Position numbers and translations under genes: made by a program. From Streptomyces sp. NBC_00690 (GTDB lineage Bacteria; Actinomycetota; Actinomycetes; Streptomycetales; Streptomycetaceae): a DNA stretch of 64,000 nt. Location of the stretch: assembly GCF_036226685.1 (NCBI RefSeq), contig NZ_CP109009.1:2232001-2296000 (forward strand), read 5' to 3'. This document shows, one piece after another, positions 48,026-56,395 of this stretch; position 1 is the first letter of the stretch, and every line of letters starts with the position of its first letter. Under the pieces are notes generated by a model that worked only from the letters and a program-made list of their open reading frames with translations, did not search any database and was not told the DNA's origin.

Positions 48026-48682
48026 ATGACGTACAGCGGTGTGGTGAAGGTCGGCGGACCGGCAGATGTGCACGAGCTGACCGATCTGATGATCTCCAAG
48101 GTCACGGTCGGCCCGATGGACAACAACTGCTACCTGTTGCGCTGCCGGGCGACCGGCGAGCAGTTGCTCATCGACGCGGCCAATGACCCGCAGACCCTGC
48201 TCCAGTTGATCGGGGACGACTCCATCGCCTCGGTGGTCACCACGCATCGCCACGGCGACCACTGGCAGGCGCTAGGCGAGGTGGTCGCCGCCACGGGTGC
48301 GCGCACCTATGCCGGCGCCTTGGACGCCGAAGGCATCCCGGTCCCCACCGACGTACGGGTCAATGACTTGGACACCATCCTGGTGGGCAGAGTGGAGTTG
48401 ACCGCCCGGCATCTCGTGGGGCACACCCCAGGGTCCATCGCCCTGGTCTTCGACGATCCGCACGGACACCCCCACGTCTTCACCGGTGACTGCCTGTTCC
48501 CCGGCGGAGTGGGCAACACCCGCAAGGACCCCGAGGCGTTCGCCAACCTCCTCCACGACGTGGAGACCAAACTTTTCGCCCCACTGCCGGACGAGACCTG
48601 GGTCTATCCGGGGCACGGCAAGGACACCACTTTGGGCGCGGAGCGCCCGCACCTGTCCGAGTGGCGCGAACGGGGCTGGTGA
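48026..48682 (+). CDS. metallo-beta-lactamase-fold hydrolase (glyoxalase II-like)
   Basis: 218 residues. The metal-binding motif THRHGDHW lies at residues 73-80, followed by HLVGHTPGSIALVF, FTGDCLFPGGVGN and VYPGHGKDTT, as in hydroxyacylglutathione hydrolases. In a mycothiol organism the substrate could be a mycothiol thioester, consistent with the mycothiol-type gene just upstream, but this is inference. Confidence 0.9.
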   Translation: MTYSGVVKVGGPADVHELTDLMISKVTVGPMDNNCYLLRCRATGEQLLIDAANDPQTLLQLIGDDSIASVVTTHRHGDHWQALGEVVAATGARTYAGALDAEGIPVPTDVRVNDLDTILVGRVELTARHLVGHTPGSIALVFDDPHGHPHVFTGDCLFPGGVGNTRKDPEAFANLLHDVETKLFAPLPDETWVYPGHGKDTTLGAERPHLSEWRERGW

Positions 48683-48722
48683 CCGAGATCCATCGGGGGT
48701 TCCGCAGGGGCCCACAGCGGAG

Positions 48723-48745
48723 CCTTGCCGGTCAGGCCGGCAAGG
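48723..48745. terminator. hairpin at the convergent ends of the MBL and sensor kinase genes
   Basis: CCTTGCCGG-TCAGG-CCGGCAAGG, 9-bp stem overlapping the last codons of the kinase gene. Confidence 0.5.
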
Positions 48746-50081
48746 TCGCCGTCACCACCAACCCGCCCCCCGCCCGGGGAGTAGCGTCGACCGTTCCGCC
48801 GTGCGCACGGGCCACTGCCCGGACGATCGAGAGGCCGAGCCCTGCACCCTTGGCGCTGACCAGGCGATCGGCCCCCAGCCGACGGAACGGCTCGAAGAGC
48901 CCGGGTATGTCGTACGGCGGCACCACGGGCCCGGTGTTGGAGACCTCGACCTCCGCGGCTCCGTCGGCCCCGGTGCGACTGACGACGTACAAGGCGCCCC
49001 CGTCGCCGGCGTTGTGACGGATGCCGTTCTCCACGAGGTTGTGCACCATCCGTTCGAGCAATAGGGCGTCACCCGTGGTGAGCGCCTCCTGCGCGCACTC
49101 GTGCACGGTGATCCCGGCCCGGCGCGCCTCCGCTGCGGTCTGGGACACCACATGGGTGACGATGTCGGCCAGATCGACGGGCAGCCGATCGGCGATCTCG
49201 TTCTCCGAGTCGGCGAGCAGCAACAGCCCGCTGATCAACCGCTCATGTCTGCTGTTGATCTCCAAGAGGCTCTCACCGAGTTGTCGCACGTCTTCCGACG
49301 CCGTTCTGCGGTGCATGGCCACTTCGACGAGAGCCCGTCCCAGCGTGAGCGGAGTGCGCAGTTCATGGGAGGCGTTGGCCACGAAGCGGCGCTGGCCGTC
49401 GAAGGAGCGGTCGAGGCGCTCGACCATGGTGTCGAAGGTGTCGGCCAGGTCCTTCACCTCGTCGTCGGGGCCCTGCAACGCGATGCGTTCGTGTAGTCCC
49501 CGGCCCGCGGCGGGGGCGGCTGCGATGCGCCGGGCGGTCTCGGTGACCCGGTGCAGCGGGGCGAGCACCCGCCCGGCCACCAGCCAACCGACGACGGCAG
49601 CCGTGCCGCCCACCACCACCAGCGCGACGCCTCCCTGGGCCAGTAGGGAGGTGACGGCCGCGTCCTGGATCACTTCCCGCTGCTCCTTGAGCCAGACGCC
49701 GGGCAGATCGCTGGGAACGACCTGCCCGTGGCGGTCATAGAAGGTGGTCGGGGGAGCGCCGGGTGCGGGCGATCTCATCAGCCCGGGCGTCGAAGCCGAA
49801 GCTTGCTGGGACGGCACGGCCGTGGCACGCGGCGATGACGGGATGGCCGTGGCAGGCGGCGATGCCAGCGACGACGGTGCCGCCTGGTTCAGCGACTTCT
49901 CGATGACCTTGGGGCTGACGCGGTTGAGCTCCTGGTTGAAGAAGACGTAGACCGTTGCGAGGATCACCACCCCGGCGACCATGAACAGTCCGCCGTAGAT
50001 CAGGGTGAGTCGGGTCCGCAAACGCATCCGGCGCAGTCCGTGCCGGTGCGTCCCATGCCTCCGGGCGCCGGTGGACCTCAT
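48732..50081 (-). CDS. two-component sensor histidine kinase
   Basis: 449 residues. Membrane helices at about 26-48 and 143-170 flank an extracytoplasmic loop of some 95 residues that is Ser/Ala/Pro-rich. Then HAMP, the H-box FVANASHELRTPLT with phospho-acceptor H239, N-box MVHNLVENGIRHN and G-box GAGLGLSIVRAVARAHGG. ATG 50081 overlaps the response regulator stop (ATGA). It is divergent from an ABC efflux operon, so it may sense an envelope-active compound. The low-complexity sensor loop gives no ligand clue. Confidence 0.93.
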   Translation of the reverse strand: MRSTGARRHGTHRHGLRRMRLRTRLTLIYGGLFMVAGVVILATVYVFFNQELNRVSPKVIEKSLNQAAPSSLASPPATAIPSSPRATAVPSQQASASTPGLMRSPAPGAPPTTFYDRHGQVVPSDLPGVWLKEQREVIQDAAVTSLLAQGGVALVVVGGTAAVVGWLVAGRVLAPLHRVTETARRIAAAPAAGRGLHERIALQGPDDEVKDLADTFDTMVERLDRSFDGQRRFVANASHELRTPLTLGRALVEVAMHRRTASEDVRQLGESLLEINSRHERLISGLLLLADSENEIADRLPVDLADIVTHVVSQTAAEARRAGITVHECAQEALTTGDALLLERMVHNLVENGIRHNAGDGGALYVVSRTGADGAAEVEVSNTGPVVPPYDIPGLFEPFRRLGADRLVSAKGAGLGLSIVRAVARAHGGTVDATPRAGGGLVVTATLPA

Positions 50082-50734
50082 GGGATGCGGTACCCCGCTC
50101 CTGTGATCGTTTCCACGACGGGCGGGCCGCCGAGCTTGCGGCGGAGTTTGAGGACGGCCAGGCGTACGGCCCCGGTGAACGGGTCGGCGTGCTCGTCCCA
50201 CGCCTTCTCCAGCAGCATTTCGGCGGAGACCACGGCACCCTCCGCGCGCAGCAGTTCGCTGAGTACGGCGAACTCCTTGCGGGACAGGGGCACATAGCGG
50301 CCGTCCCGGAACACCTCGCGTCGGGCGGGATCGAGGCTGATGCCGGCCCTGCGCAGCACGGGTGGCACCGCGGGTCGGCAACGGCGCCCGAGCGCTTGGA
50401 TACGGGCGGAGAGCTCCGCGAACGCGAACGGCTTGGTGAGGTAGTCGTCCGCACCGATCCCCAGGCCCCGTACCCGGTCCGCCACCTCGGCGGCGGCGGT
50501 GAGCATCAGTACGCGGGCCGCGGCGCCGGAGTCGACGAGCCGACGGCACACCTCGTCCCCGTGGACGACAGGCAGGTCGCGATCGAGGACGATCACGTCG
50601 TAGTCGTTCACTGTGGCCCGCTCCAGCGCGGCGGCGCCGTCGAGTGCGATGTCGACCGCGTGCGTCTCCTCGCGCAGCCACTCCGCGATGGCGTCGGCCA
50701 GTACGGGCTCGTCCTCGACCACCAGTACGCGCAC
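50078..50734 (-). CDS. OmpR/PhoB-family response regulator
   Basis: 218 residues. Receiver domain with phospho-acceptor D51 (VIVLDRDLPV), T79 and K101 (LTKPF), then a winged-helix DNA-binding domain (SRKEFAVLSELLRAEGAVVS ... VRLAVLKLRRKLG). GTG 50734 has GGGAG upstream; the longer frame continuing past 50734 overlaps the divergent operon and is a shadow. Probable target: the divergent promoter of the lipoprotein-ABC operon. Confidence 0.95.
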   Translation of the reverse strand: MRVLVVEDEPVLADAIAEWLREETHAVDIALDGAAALERATVNDYDVIVLDRDLPVVHGDEVCRRLVDSGAAARVLMLTAAAEVADRVRGLGIGADDYLTKPFAFAELSARIQALGRRCRPAVPPVLRRAGISLDPARREVFRDGRYVPLSRKEFAVLSELLRAEGAVVSAEMLLEKAWDEHADPFTGAVRLAVLKLRRKLGGPPVVETITGAGYRIP

Positions 50735-50957
50735 GTGTGGCTCCCTTCCCCTGGTCCGCCGTATCCCGTCCCCGCGCGCCGAGTTGGTCGAACGGGTGCG
50801 GGGCCGGTGGTCTCCATGGTGACCACCGTTCTGTTTCCTCACCGTTAGGGAGGTGCGGTCGCCGGGGGAAACGACGAGGAAACGGGAGGCGGCGTTCCAT
50901 CTGACGCAGGCGGCCGGAAGGTCTTCGGGCCGCCGTGGTCCGAGGAAGGGACGACCC
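50735..50957. promoter_or_regulatory. divergent promoter region of the two-component and efflux operons
   Basis: 223 bases. It contains the inverted pair GTTTCCTC (50833-50840) and GAGGAAAC (50876-50883), a candidate regulator-binding or structural element. No certain -10/-35 pair was assigned. Confidence 0.4.
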
Positions 50958-51500
50958 ATGCGATCACGCACCCGTACCGCGCTGGCGGTGCTGCCGTTCG
51001 CGCTGGCCTTGACGTTGACCGGATGTTCGTCCGATGACGGGGGCAAGAAGGTGGCCACGGCCGAGGGCGGCAAGGCCGGCTCGGACACACCGGGCAGTGC
51101 CCGACCCAGCCTGAGCCAGCAGGAGATGGGCGTGAAGTTCGCCCAGTGCATGCGCAAGAACGGCGTCGACATGGAGGACCCGAAGGAGGGCCGCGTCATC
51201 GTCAAGCAGAAGAAGGAGTCCGAGGCCGCCATGGAAAAGGCGATGGAGAAGTGCCGGGAGTTCCAGCCCCAGGGCCCCGGACCGGGGAAGAAGGCCGATC
51301 CTAAGGCGGTCGCGGCGATGCAGAAGTACGCGACGTGCATGCGGAAGAACGGGGTGGAGAAGTTCCCGGACCCGCGGCCGGGCGGTGGTCTGCAAATGGA
51401 CAAGTCAGTCCATGACGACCCCAACTTCGCTGCGGCGGAGAAGGCGTGCAAGGAGCATCTGGAGGCCGAGCACAAGCGGGTCGAGGAGAAGAACCGGTGA
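50958..51500 (+). CDS. putative lipoprotein with duplicated CMRKNGV motif
   Basis: 180 residues. Signal peptide with lipobox LTGC, lipidated at C23. The mature part has two similar units: C64 ([10 protein letters not shown]) paired with C99, and C127 ([10 protein letters not shown]) paired with C164, a repeat period of about 63 residues and cysteine spacings of 35 and 37. It is highly charged. The stop overlaps the next gene's GTG (GTGA). Similar lipoproteins occur next to MacAB-like transporters in Streptomyces; I infer a substrate-capture or sensing role. Confidence 0.85.
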   Translation: MRSRTRTALAVLPFALALTLTGCSSDDGGKKVATAEGGKAGSDTPGSARPSLSQQEMGVKFAQCMRKNGVDMEDPKEGRVIVKQKKESEAAMEKAMEKCREFQPQGPGPGKKADPKAVAAMQKYATCMRKNGVEKFPDPRPGGGLQMDKSVHDDPNFAAAEKACKEHLEAEHKRVEEKNR

Positions 51501-52726
51501 CCGACGAAGCCGGTTCCCCCTCCCTGCGGGAGCATCCGTACGCAACCGTCGACGGTACGACAGGGGCCGCGCCCGGCGACGTTACGACAGGGGCCGCGGA
51601 GTCGACCGACGGTGCAGCGGCATCCGTGACGACAGCAGCGGCGGGGGTGCGTACGACCGGCCCCCGACGCCGCGGCGCCCTGCTGGTCGCCCTGGTCGTG
51701 CTGACCGCGGGCGGTGCCATCACAGCGGCTGCGCTCGGACTCGGCGACGGCAACGGCGCATCCGGTGGCGAGAGCAACGGCGGACTGCCGCCGAACACGA
51801 CGCAGGTGACCCGACAGACCCTGCGGGACGTGCACCGCGCGGACGGACAACTCGGCTACGGGCAGGCGACCACGGCGGCCGAACGCACCCCGGGCACCAT
51901 CACCGATCTCCCGCAGACGGGCGACCGCATCAGACGTGGCAAGCCGTTGTACGAGGTGGACAACCGTCCGGTGACCCTGATGTACGGCTCGCTCCCGGCG
52001 TACCGCGCACTGGGTTCCGGTGTCGAGGGCCCGGACGTGCAGCAGTTGGAACGCAACCTCGCGGCACTCGGGCACACCGGCTTCACCGTGGACGAGGAGT
52101 TCACCGATGCGACCGCGGATGCGGTGAAGCAGTGGCAGGAGGACCTCGGCCTGGAGGAGTCGGGGCGGGTCGACCTGGGCCGGGTGGTGTTCGCACCCGG
52201 CGAGGTCCGGATCGACGGCCTGGAGGCCGAAGTGGGCGGGCAGTTGGGACAGGGCGGCAGGGTGCTGTCGTACACCGGGCTGGCGAAGGCCGTCACCGTC
52301 GAGTTGGAGGCGAGCGAACAGCGGTTGGCCGTCAAGGGTTCGACGGTCACGGTGACCCTGCCCGACGAGGTGGTGGTGCAGGGCAAGGTCACCCAGGTCT
52401 CCACCGTCATCGAGGCGGCCACCGGCCAGGAGGAGGCACAGACCAAGGTCGAGGTGGTGCTCACGGGCAAGAAGGCCCAACGGGCCGCCGACGCGTACGC
52501 CCTCGCCGCCGTGAACGTCGACTTCGTCGCGCAGACGCGCAAGGACGTGCTGACCGTGCCCGTCGCCGCGCTGCTGGCGCTGTCCGAGGGCGGCTTCGGC
52601 GTGGAGGTCGTCAAGGACGGCACCTCCTCCTATGTCCCGGTCACCACCGGGCTGTTCGCGGACGGCCGGGTGGAGGTCACCGGAACGGGCATCGAGCGGG
52701 GCACCACGGTGGGGATACCGAAGTGA
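51497..52726 (+). CDS. HlyD/MacA-like efflux adaptor with peptidoglycan-binding domain
   Basis: 409 residues. Cytoplasmic Thr/Ala-rich start, a membrane helix at about residues 55-77 ([20 protein letters not shown]), then an adaptor region that includes a PG-binding-1 domain near 185-240 ([19 protein letters not shown]) and barrel/beta-domain segments ([19 protein letters not shown]). It couples the ABC permease to the cell wall side. GTGA overlaps at both ends. Confidence 0.9.
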   Translation: MTDEAGSPSLREHPYATVDGTTGAAPGDVTTGAAESTDGAAASVTTAAAGVRTTGPRRRGALLVALVVLTAGGAITAAALGLGDGNGASGGESNGGLPPNTTQVTRQTLRDVHRADGQLGYGQATTAAERTPGTITDLPQTGDRIRRGKPLYEVDNRPVTLMYGSLPAYRALGSGVEGPDVQQLERNLAALGHTGFTVDEEFTDATADAVKQWQEDLGLEESGRVDLGRVVFAPGEVRIDGLEAEVGGQLGQGGRVLSYTGLAKAVTVELEASEQRLAVKGSTVTVTLPDEVVVQGKVTQVSTVIEAATGQEEAQTKVEVVLTGKKAQRAADAYALAAVNVDFVAQTRKDVLTVPVAALLALSEGGFGVEVVKDGTSSYVPVTTGLFADGRVEVTGTGIERGTTVGIPK

Positions 52727-53397
52727 TCTCTCTGAGGGACGTCAGCAAGGTCTATCCGGGTCCGGTGGTGGCACTCAACGGGGTGTCGGTGGACATCTCC
52801 CGTGGTGAGCTCCTGGCCATAGTGGGGCCTTCCGGGTCGGGGAAGTCGACGATGCTGCATGTACTGGGGACGCTGGATCGTCCCAGCGCCGGGCGGGTCC
52901 ACATCGAGGGCCACGAGGTCGGTTCGCTCTCCGACCGACAGTTGTCGGCGCTGCGCGCGAACCGGATCGGCTTTGTCTTCCAGCAGTTCCACCTGGCAGG
53001 GGGCACATCGGCGCTGGGCAACGTCGCCGACGGACTGCTGTACTGCGGGCTGCGTCCCGCCGAACGGCGCCGACGGGCAGCCGCCGCGCTGGAACGGGTC
53101 GGTCTCGGCCACCGGATGGACCACGAGCCCCATGAGTTGTCCGGTGGGGAGCGTCAGCGGGTCGCCATCGCACGGGCGGTGGCAGGCGACCCGGCGCTGC
53201 TGCTCGCCGACGAACCGACCGGTGCACTCGATTCCGTATCGGGGGAGGGTGTGATGCGGTTGCTGCGCGAGTTGAACACGGCCGGTACCACCGTGGTGAT
53301 CATCACCCATGATCGGGAGATCGCCGGCTCGTTGCCCCGGCAGATACGGATGCTGGACGGCCGGATCGCCGAGAACTCCACGGGGGTGGCTCAATGA
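52723..53397 (+). CDS. ABC transporter ATP-binding protein (MacB/LolD type)
   Basis: 224 residues. Walker [10 protein letters not shown] at 35-43, Q-loop [11 protein letters not shown], signature [14 protein letters not shown], Walker [13 protein letters not shown], and the H-loop ITHD. It energises the FtsX-type permease encoded next. GTG 52723 overlaps the adaptor stop; ATGA overlap with the permease. Confidence 0.95.
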   Translation: MISLRDVSKVYPGPVVALNGVSVDISRGELLAIVGPSGSGKSTMLHVLGTLDRPSAGRVHIEGHEVGSLSDRQLSALRANRIGFVFQQFHLAGGTSALGNVADGLLYCGLRPAERRRRAAAALERVGLGHRMDHEPHELSGGERQRVAIARAVAGDPALLLADEPTGALDSVSGEGVMRLLRELNTAGTTVVIITHDREIAGSLPRQIRMLDGRIAENSTGVAQ

Positions 53398-54668
53398 CCT
53401 CCTCCGCGGCTTCGGCACCGGTGGACACGACGGTGGCCCGGGGTCCGAGGCCGTTCGACGCCCCCTCCCCCGGCATGCTGCGACCGGCCAGGCTGCGCCC
53501 CAGGGACGTCGTCAAGGTGGGGGCGGTGGGCTTGCGGACCAGACCGCTGAGGGCGTTCCTGTCCGCGCTCGGCATCGCCATCGGCATCGCGGCGATGATC
53601 GGGGTCGTGGGGATCTCGTCCTCGTCGCGCGCCGGGCTCGACCGCACACTCGCCACCTTGGGCACCAATCTGCTGACCGTCTCCCCCGGGTCGACGATGA
53701 CCGGTGACGCCGCCCAGCTGCCCGAGGACGCCGAGGCGATGGTCGGCCGGATCGGCCCGGTGGAGTCGGTCTCCGCGGTCGGTTCGATCGAGGGGGCGAA
53801 GGTGTACCGCAGCGACAAGATCCCCGAGGTGGAGACGGGCGGTCTGGCCGCCTACGCCGTACGTGAGGATCTGCCGGCCACCGTGGCGGCCGAGGTCGCC
53901 AGCGGGGTCTGGCTGAACTCCGCCACCAGCCGCTACCCGGCGACCGTCCTCGGTGCGTCGGCGGCCGAGCGGCTCGGTCTCGGCCGCGCGGGGCCACGGA
54001 CCCGGGTGCTGATCGGCGGGGAGTGGTTCACCGTGGTCGGCATCCTCAAGCCGGCCGCCCTCGCTCCCGAACTGGACACGGCGGCACTGGTGGGCTGGTC
54101 GGTCGCCCGTGCCGAGCTGGGATTCGACGGACGCCCGACGACCGTCTACGCCCGGGCCGAGAAGGGAGCGGTCGCGGACGTACGCGCGGTGCTCGGACCC
54201 AGCGCGCATCCCGTGGCGCCCAACGAGGCGGAGGTCTCACGGCCGTCGGACGCACTGGCCGCCGAGCAGGCGGCGGGGAAGGCGTTCACCGGACTGCTGC
54301 TGGGACTCGGTGGGGTGGCGCTGCTGGTCGGCGGGGTCGGAGTCGCGAACACCATGGTGATCTCGGTGCTGGAGCGCAGGGCCGAGATCGGTTTGCGCCG
54401 CTCGTTGGGGGCGACACGGGGACAGATCCGTACGCAGTTCCTGGCCGAGTCGCTCCTCCTCTCGGCCCTGGGCGGCGCGGGAGGCGCGGTGCTGGGGTCG
54501 GCGGTGACGGCCGGCTTCGCCGGCTACCAGGGGTGGCCCGTGGTGGTGCCCGTGTGGGCACTGCTCGGGGGGATGGGGGCGACCCTCGCGATCGGTGCGG
54601 TGGCCGGACTCTACCCGGCGGTACGGGCCTCCCGGCTCGCTCCCACGGAGGCCCTGGCCTCGCCGTAG
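53394..54668 (+). CDS. MacB/FtsX-type ABC permease
   Basis: 424 residues with one N-terminal helix ([20 protein letters not shown]), a large extracytoplasmic domain, and three C-terminal helices (e.g. [20 protein letters not shown]). The motif [20 protein letters not shown] marks the FtsX/MacB coupling loop. Such permeases expel peptides, macrolides or lipoproteins by mechanotransmission. Last gene of the operon. Confidence 0.94.
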   Translation: MTSSAASAPVDTTVARGPRPFDAPSPGMLRPARLRPRDVVKVGAVGLRTRPLRAFLSALGIAIGIAAMIGVVGISSSSRAGLDRTLATLGTNLLTVSPGSTMTGDAAQLPEDAEAMVGRIGPVESVSAVGSIEGAKVYRSDKIPEVETGGLAAYAVREDLPATVAAEVASGVWLNSATSRYPATVLGASAAERLGLGRAGPRTRVLIGGEWFTVVGILKPAALAPELDTAALVGWSVARAELGFDGRPTTVYARAEKGAVADVRAVLGPSAHPVAPNEAEVSRPSDALAAEQAAGKAFTGLLLGLGGVALLVGGVGVANTMVISVLERRAEIGLRRSLGATRGQIRTQFLAESLLLSALGGAGGAVLGSAVTAGFAGYQGWPVVVPVWALLGGMGATLAIGAVAGLYPAVRASRLAPTEALASP

Positions 54669-54683
54669 TACCCGGTCATCGGA

Positions 54684-54718
54684 GGAGGCCGCCCGGACGA
54701 CGGGGCCGGGCGGCCTCC
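54684..54718 (+). terminator. hairpin terminator after the efflux operon
   Basis: GGAGGCCGCCCGG - 9 bases - CCGGGCGGCCTCC, a 13-bp perfect stem 15 bases after the permease stop. Confidence 0.75.
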
Positions 54719-54746
54719 GTTCGACGAAGGACTCCGGACGCACGAA

Positions 54747-54782
54747 CGGGGGCGGATGGCTCCGTTGCCATCCGCCCCCGTC
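54747..54782 (-). terminator. hairpin terminator after terC
   Basis: ACGGGGGCGGATGGC-TCCGTT-GCCATCCGCCCCCGT, a 15-bp perfect stem 18 bases after the terC stop. Confidence 0.75.
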
Positions 54783-54800
54783 GTGTCCGACACATCAAGG

Positions 54801-55820
54801 TCAGGACTGGACGCTGTCCTTGTCGTCGTCCTTGACCGGGGTCTCGCCGGCCTCGACAGCCTCGGCCGCTTCCCGCTCGGCCTGCTTCTTGGAGGCGATC
54901 AGACTGGTGATGGTGGTCACGATCAGCACACCGCAGATGACGGTGAGCGAGAACGGAATGGAGATCTCGGGGACGTGCACCCCGTTCTCATGCAGTGCGT
55001 GGAGCACCAGTTTGACGCCGATGAAGCCGAGGATCACCGACAGGCCGTAGCTGAGGTGGACCAGCCTCTTCAGCAGACCGCCGATGAGGAAGTACAGCTG
55101 GCGCAGACCCATCAGGGCGAACGCGTTGGCCGTGAAGACGATGTACGGGTCCTGGGTCAGACCGAAGATCGCCGGGATGGAGTCCAGGGCGAAGAGGATG
55201 TCCGTGCTGCCGATGGCGAGCATGACGACCATCAGCGGGGTCAGTACACGCTTGCCGTTGACCTGGATGAAGAGCTTCGTGCCGTGGTAGCGGTCGGCGA
55301 CGCCGAACTTCTTCTCGATCGACTTCAGGAGGCGGTTCTCCTCGAAGTCGTCCTCCTCATCGTCGGCACGCGCTTCCTGGATGAGCTTCCAGGCGGTGTA
55401 GATGAGGAACGCGCCGAAGATGTAGAAGACCCAGGAGAAGCTGGCGATGATGGCCGCGCCGGCCGCGATGAAGATGGCGCGCAGCACCAGGGCGATCAGC
55501 ACACCGATGAGCAGCACTCGCTGCTGGAGGTGTGAGGGCACCGAGAACTTCGCCATGATCAGCACGAAGACGAAGAGGTTGTCGACACTCAACGACTTCT
55601 CGGTGATGAAGCCCGCGAAGAATTCTCCGGATGCCTGGCTGGTGCCGAAGACCATCAGGCCGATGCCGAACAGGATGGCTAGCGCGATCCAGACGACCGT
55701 CCAGATTCCGGCTTCTTTGATCGACACATCATGGGGCTTGCGCCCGATGAAGAAGTCGACCGCGATCAGGGCTGACAGACCGAGGATGGTCAGCAACCAC
55801 AGGGTGAATGAAACGTCCAC
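54801..55820 (-). CDS. TerC-family integral membrane protein
   Basis: 339 residues with about nine transmembrane helices. The two acidic signatures EKSLSVDNLFVFVLI and STDILFALDSIPAIFGLT hold the family's conserved aspartates. TerC/Alx proteins export manganese or act with TerD in metal and stress resistance. The C-terminal tail is acidic. GTG 55820 (VDVSFTLWLL) has GGAGG 5 bases upstream. The 160-base leader looks like a Mn2+ riboswitch. Confidence 0.93.
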   Translation of the reverse strand: MDVSFTLWLLTILGLSALIAVDFFIGRKPHDVSIKEAGIWTVVWIALAILFGIGLMVFGTSQASGEFFAGFITEKSLSVDNLFVFVLIMAKFSVPSHLQQRVLLIGVLIALVLRAIFIAAGAAIIASFSWVFYIFGAFLIYTAWKLIQEARADDEEDDFEENRLLKSIEKKFGVADRYHGTKLFIQVNGKRVLTPLMVVMLAIGSTDILFALDSIPAIFGLTQDPYIVFTANAFALMGLRQLYFLIGGLLKRLVHLSYGLSVILGFIGVKLVLHALHENGVHVPEISIPFSLTVICGVLIVTTITSLIASKKQAEREAAEAVEAGETPVKDDDKDSVQS

Positions 55821-55979
55821 TGCGCCTCCGGCGTCGTACGGCTCTTTGCTCAGCGTCGTCGCTGCCGGAGGTCTCTTCCACCTGGGCGGTCCTAGCCGCT
55901 CAGGCCGACGCCCCGGGACCAATGGTGATCCGTACTGACGGGTACGTCGCAGGCCGGGAATACTCCCCTCCGCTCACAG
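55821..55979 (-). promoter_or_regulatory. candidate yybP-ykoY (Mn2+) riboswitch leader of terC
   Basis: On the minus strand the leader begins with GGGGAGTA (55968-55961), a hallmark of the yybP-ykoY class. It then folds as nested pairs: CGACG with CGTCG, the CGTAC/GTACG hairpin, CCCGG with CCGGG, and a GCCTGAGCGGC loop motif. A TACTGT -10 hexamer (55991-55986) places the start near 55979. This riboswitch class often precedes TerC/MntP-type genes. The assignment is from memory of the motif, without a covariance search. Confidence 0.5.
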
Positions 55980-56395
55980 GAGCTTACAGTAGCCCCAAGG
56001 AAAGGTAAAGAAGATGGTAAAGGGAGGTTCAAATCCCCTGCTCAGAGGGGTCCTCTTGGTCATGACCACGATGTCGCCGACCGGTGTCGCCCATCCTGAA
56101 CCTTCCCGCGGTAGCGCCGCGTGATCGAACTGCGGCTGACTGTGCTCCTGTGCAGCACGCCGCCCTTCGACTGCTCGTCCGGCTTCGCACCCACCAGCCA
56201 TCTCCACCCATGCGGTCCCGGTGTGTCCGGCACCGTATCCGATGGTCGGGAAGCGACGATGGACTACGCCGAAAGGGGCAGCGACCCCCCGGGGCGGCGT
56301 CCTTTCGACGCGCTCCCCGAGGTGACCCACGGGTGCCCCGGGCCAGCCCTCGCAAACGCCGACCGAGGGCAGGTCGGCCCGGCCCGGCCGGGTTC
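55821..56395. other. 575-base gap between terC and the TerD-fusion gene
   Basis: The left part holds the terC leader and, at about 55980-56040, its AT-richer promoter patch. The rest, up to the end of the TerD-fusion gene, has no frame with protein character; long frames here read across genes as shadows. No clear terminator for the fusion gene was found. Confidence 0.5.

Noticed and set aside
50735..52480. N-terminal extension of the response regulator frame
   Set aside because: It reads antisense through the lipoprotein and adaptor genes; the receiver domain starts at GTG 50734 with a good ribosome binding site.
51385..52722. N-terminal extension of the MacB-type ATPase frame
   Set aside because: The upstream part is the shadow of the adaptor gene in another frame; the ATPase begins at GTG 52723 with a GTGA overlap.
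56020..56045. tRNA-like T-arm (GGTTCAAATCC) suggesting a tRNA 3' end or att site
   Set aside because: The T-stem has a mismatch and no matching 5' acceptor, D-arm or anticodon arm lies upstream, and there is no integrase nearby. The AT-richer patch is better explained as the terC promoter.
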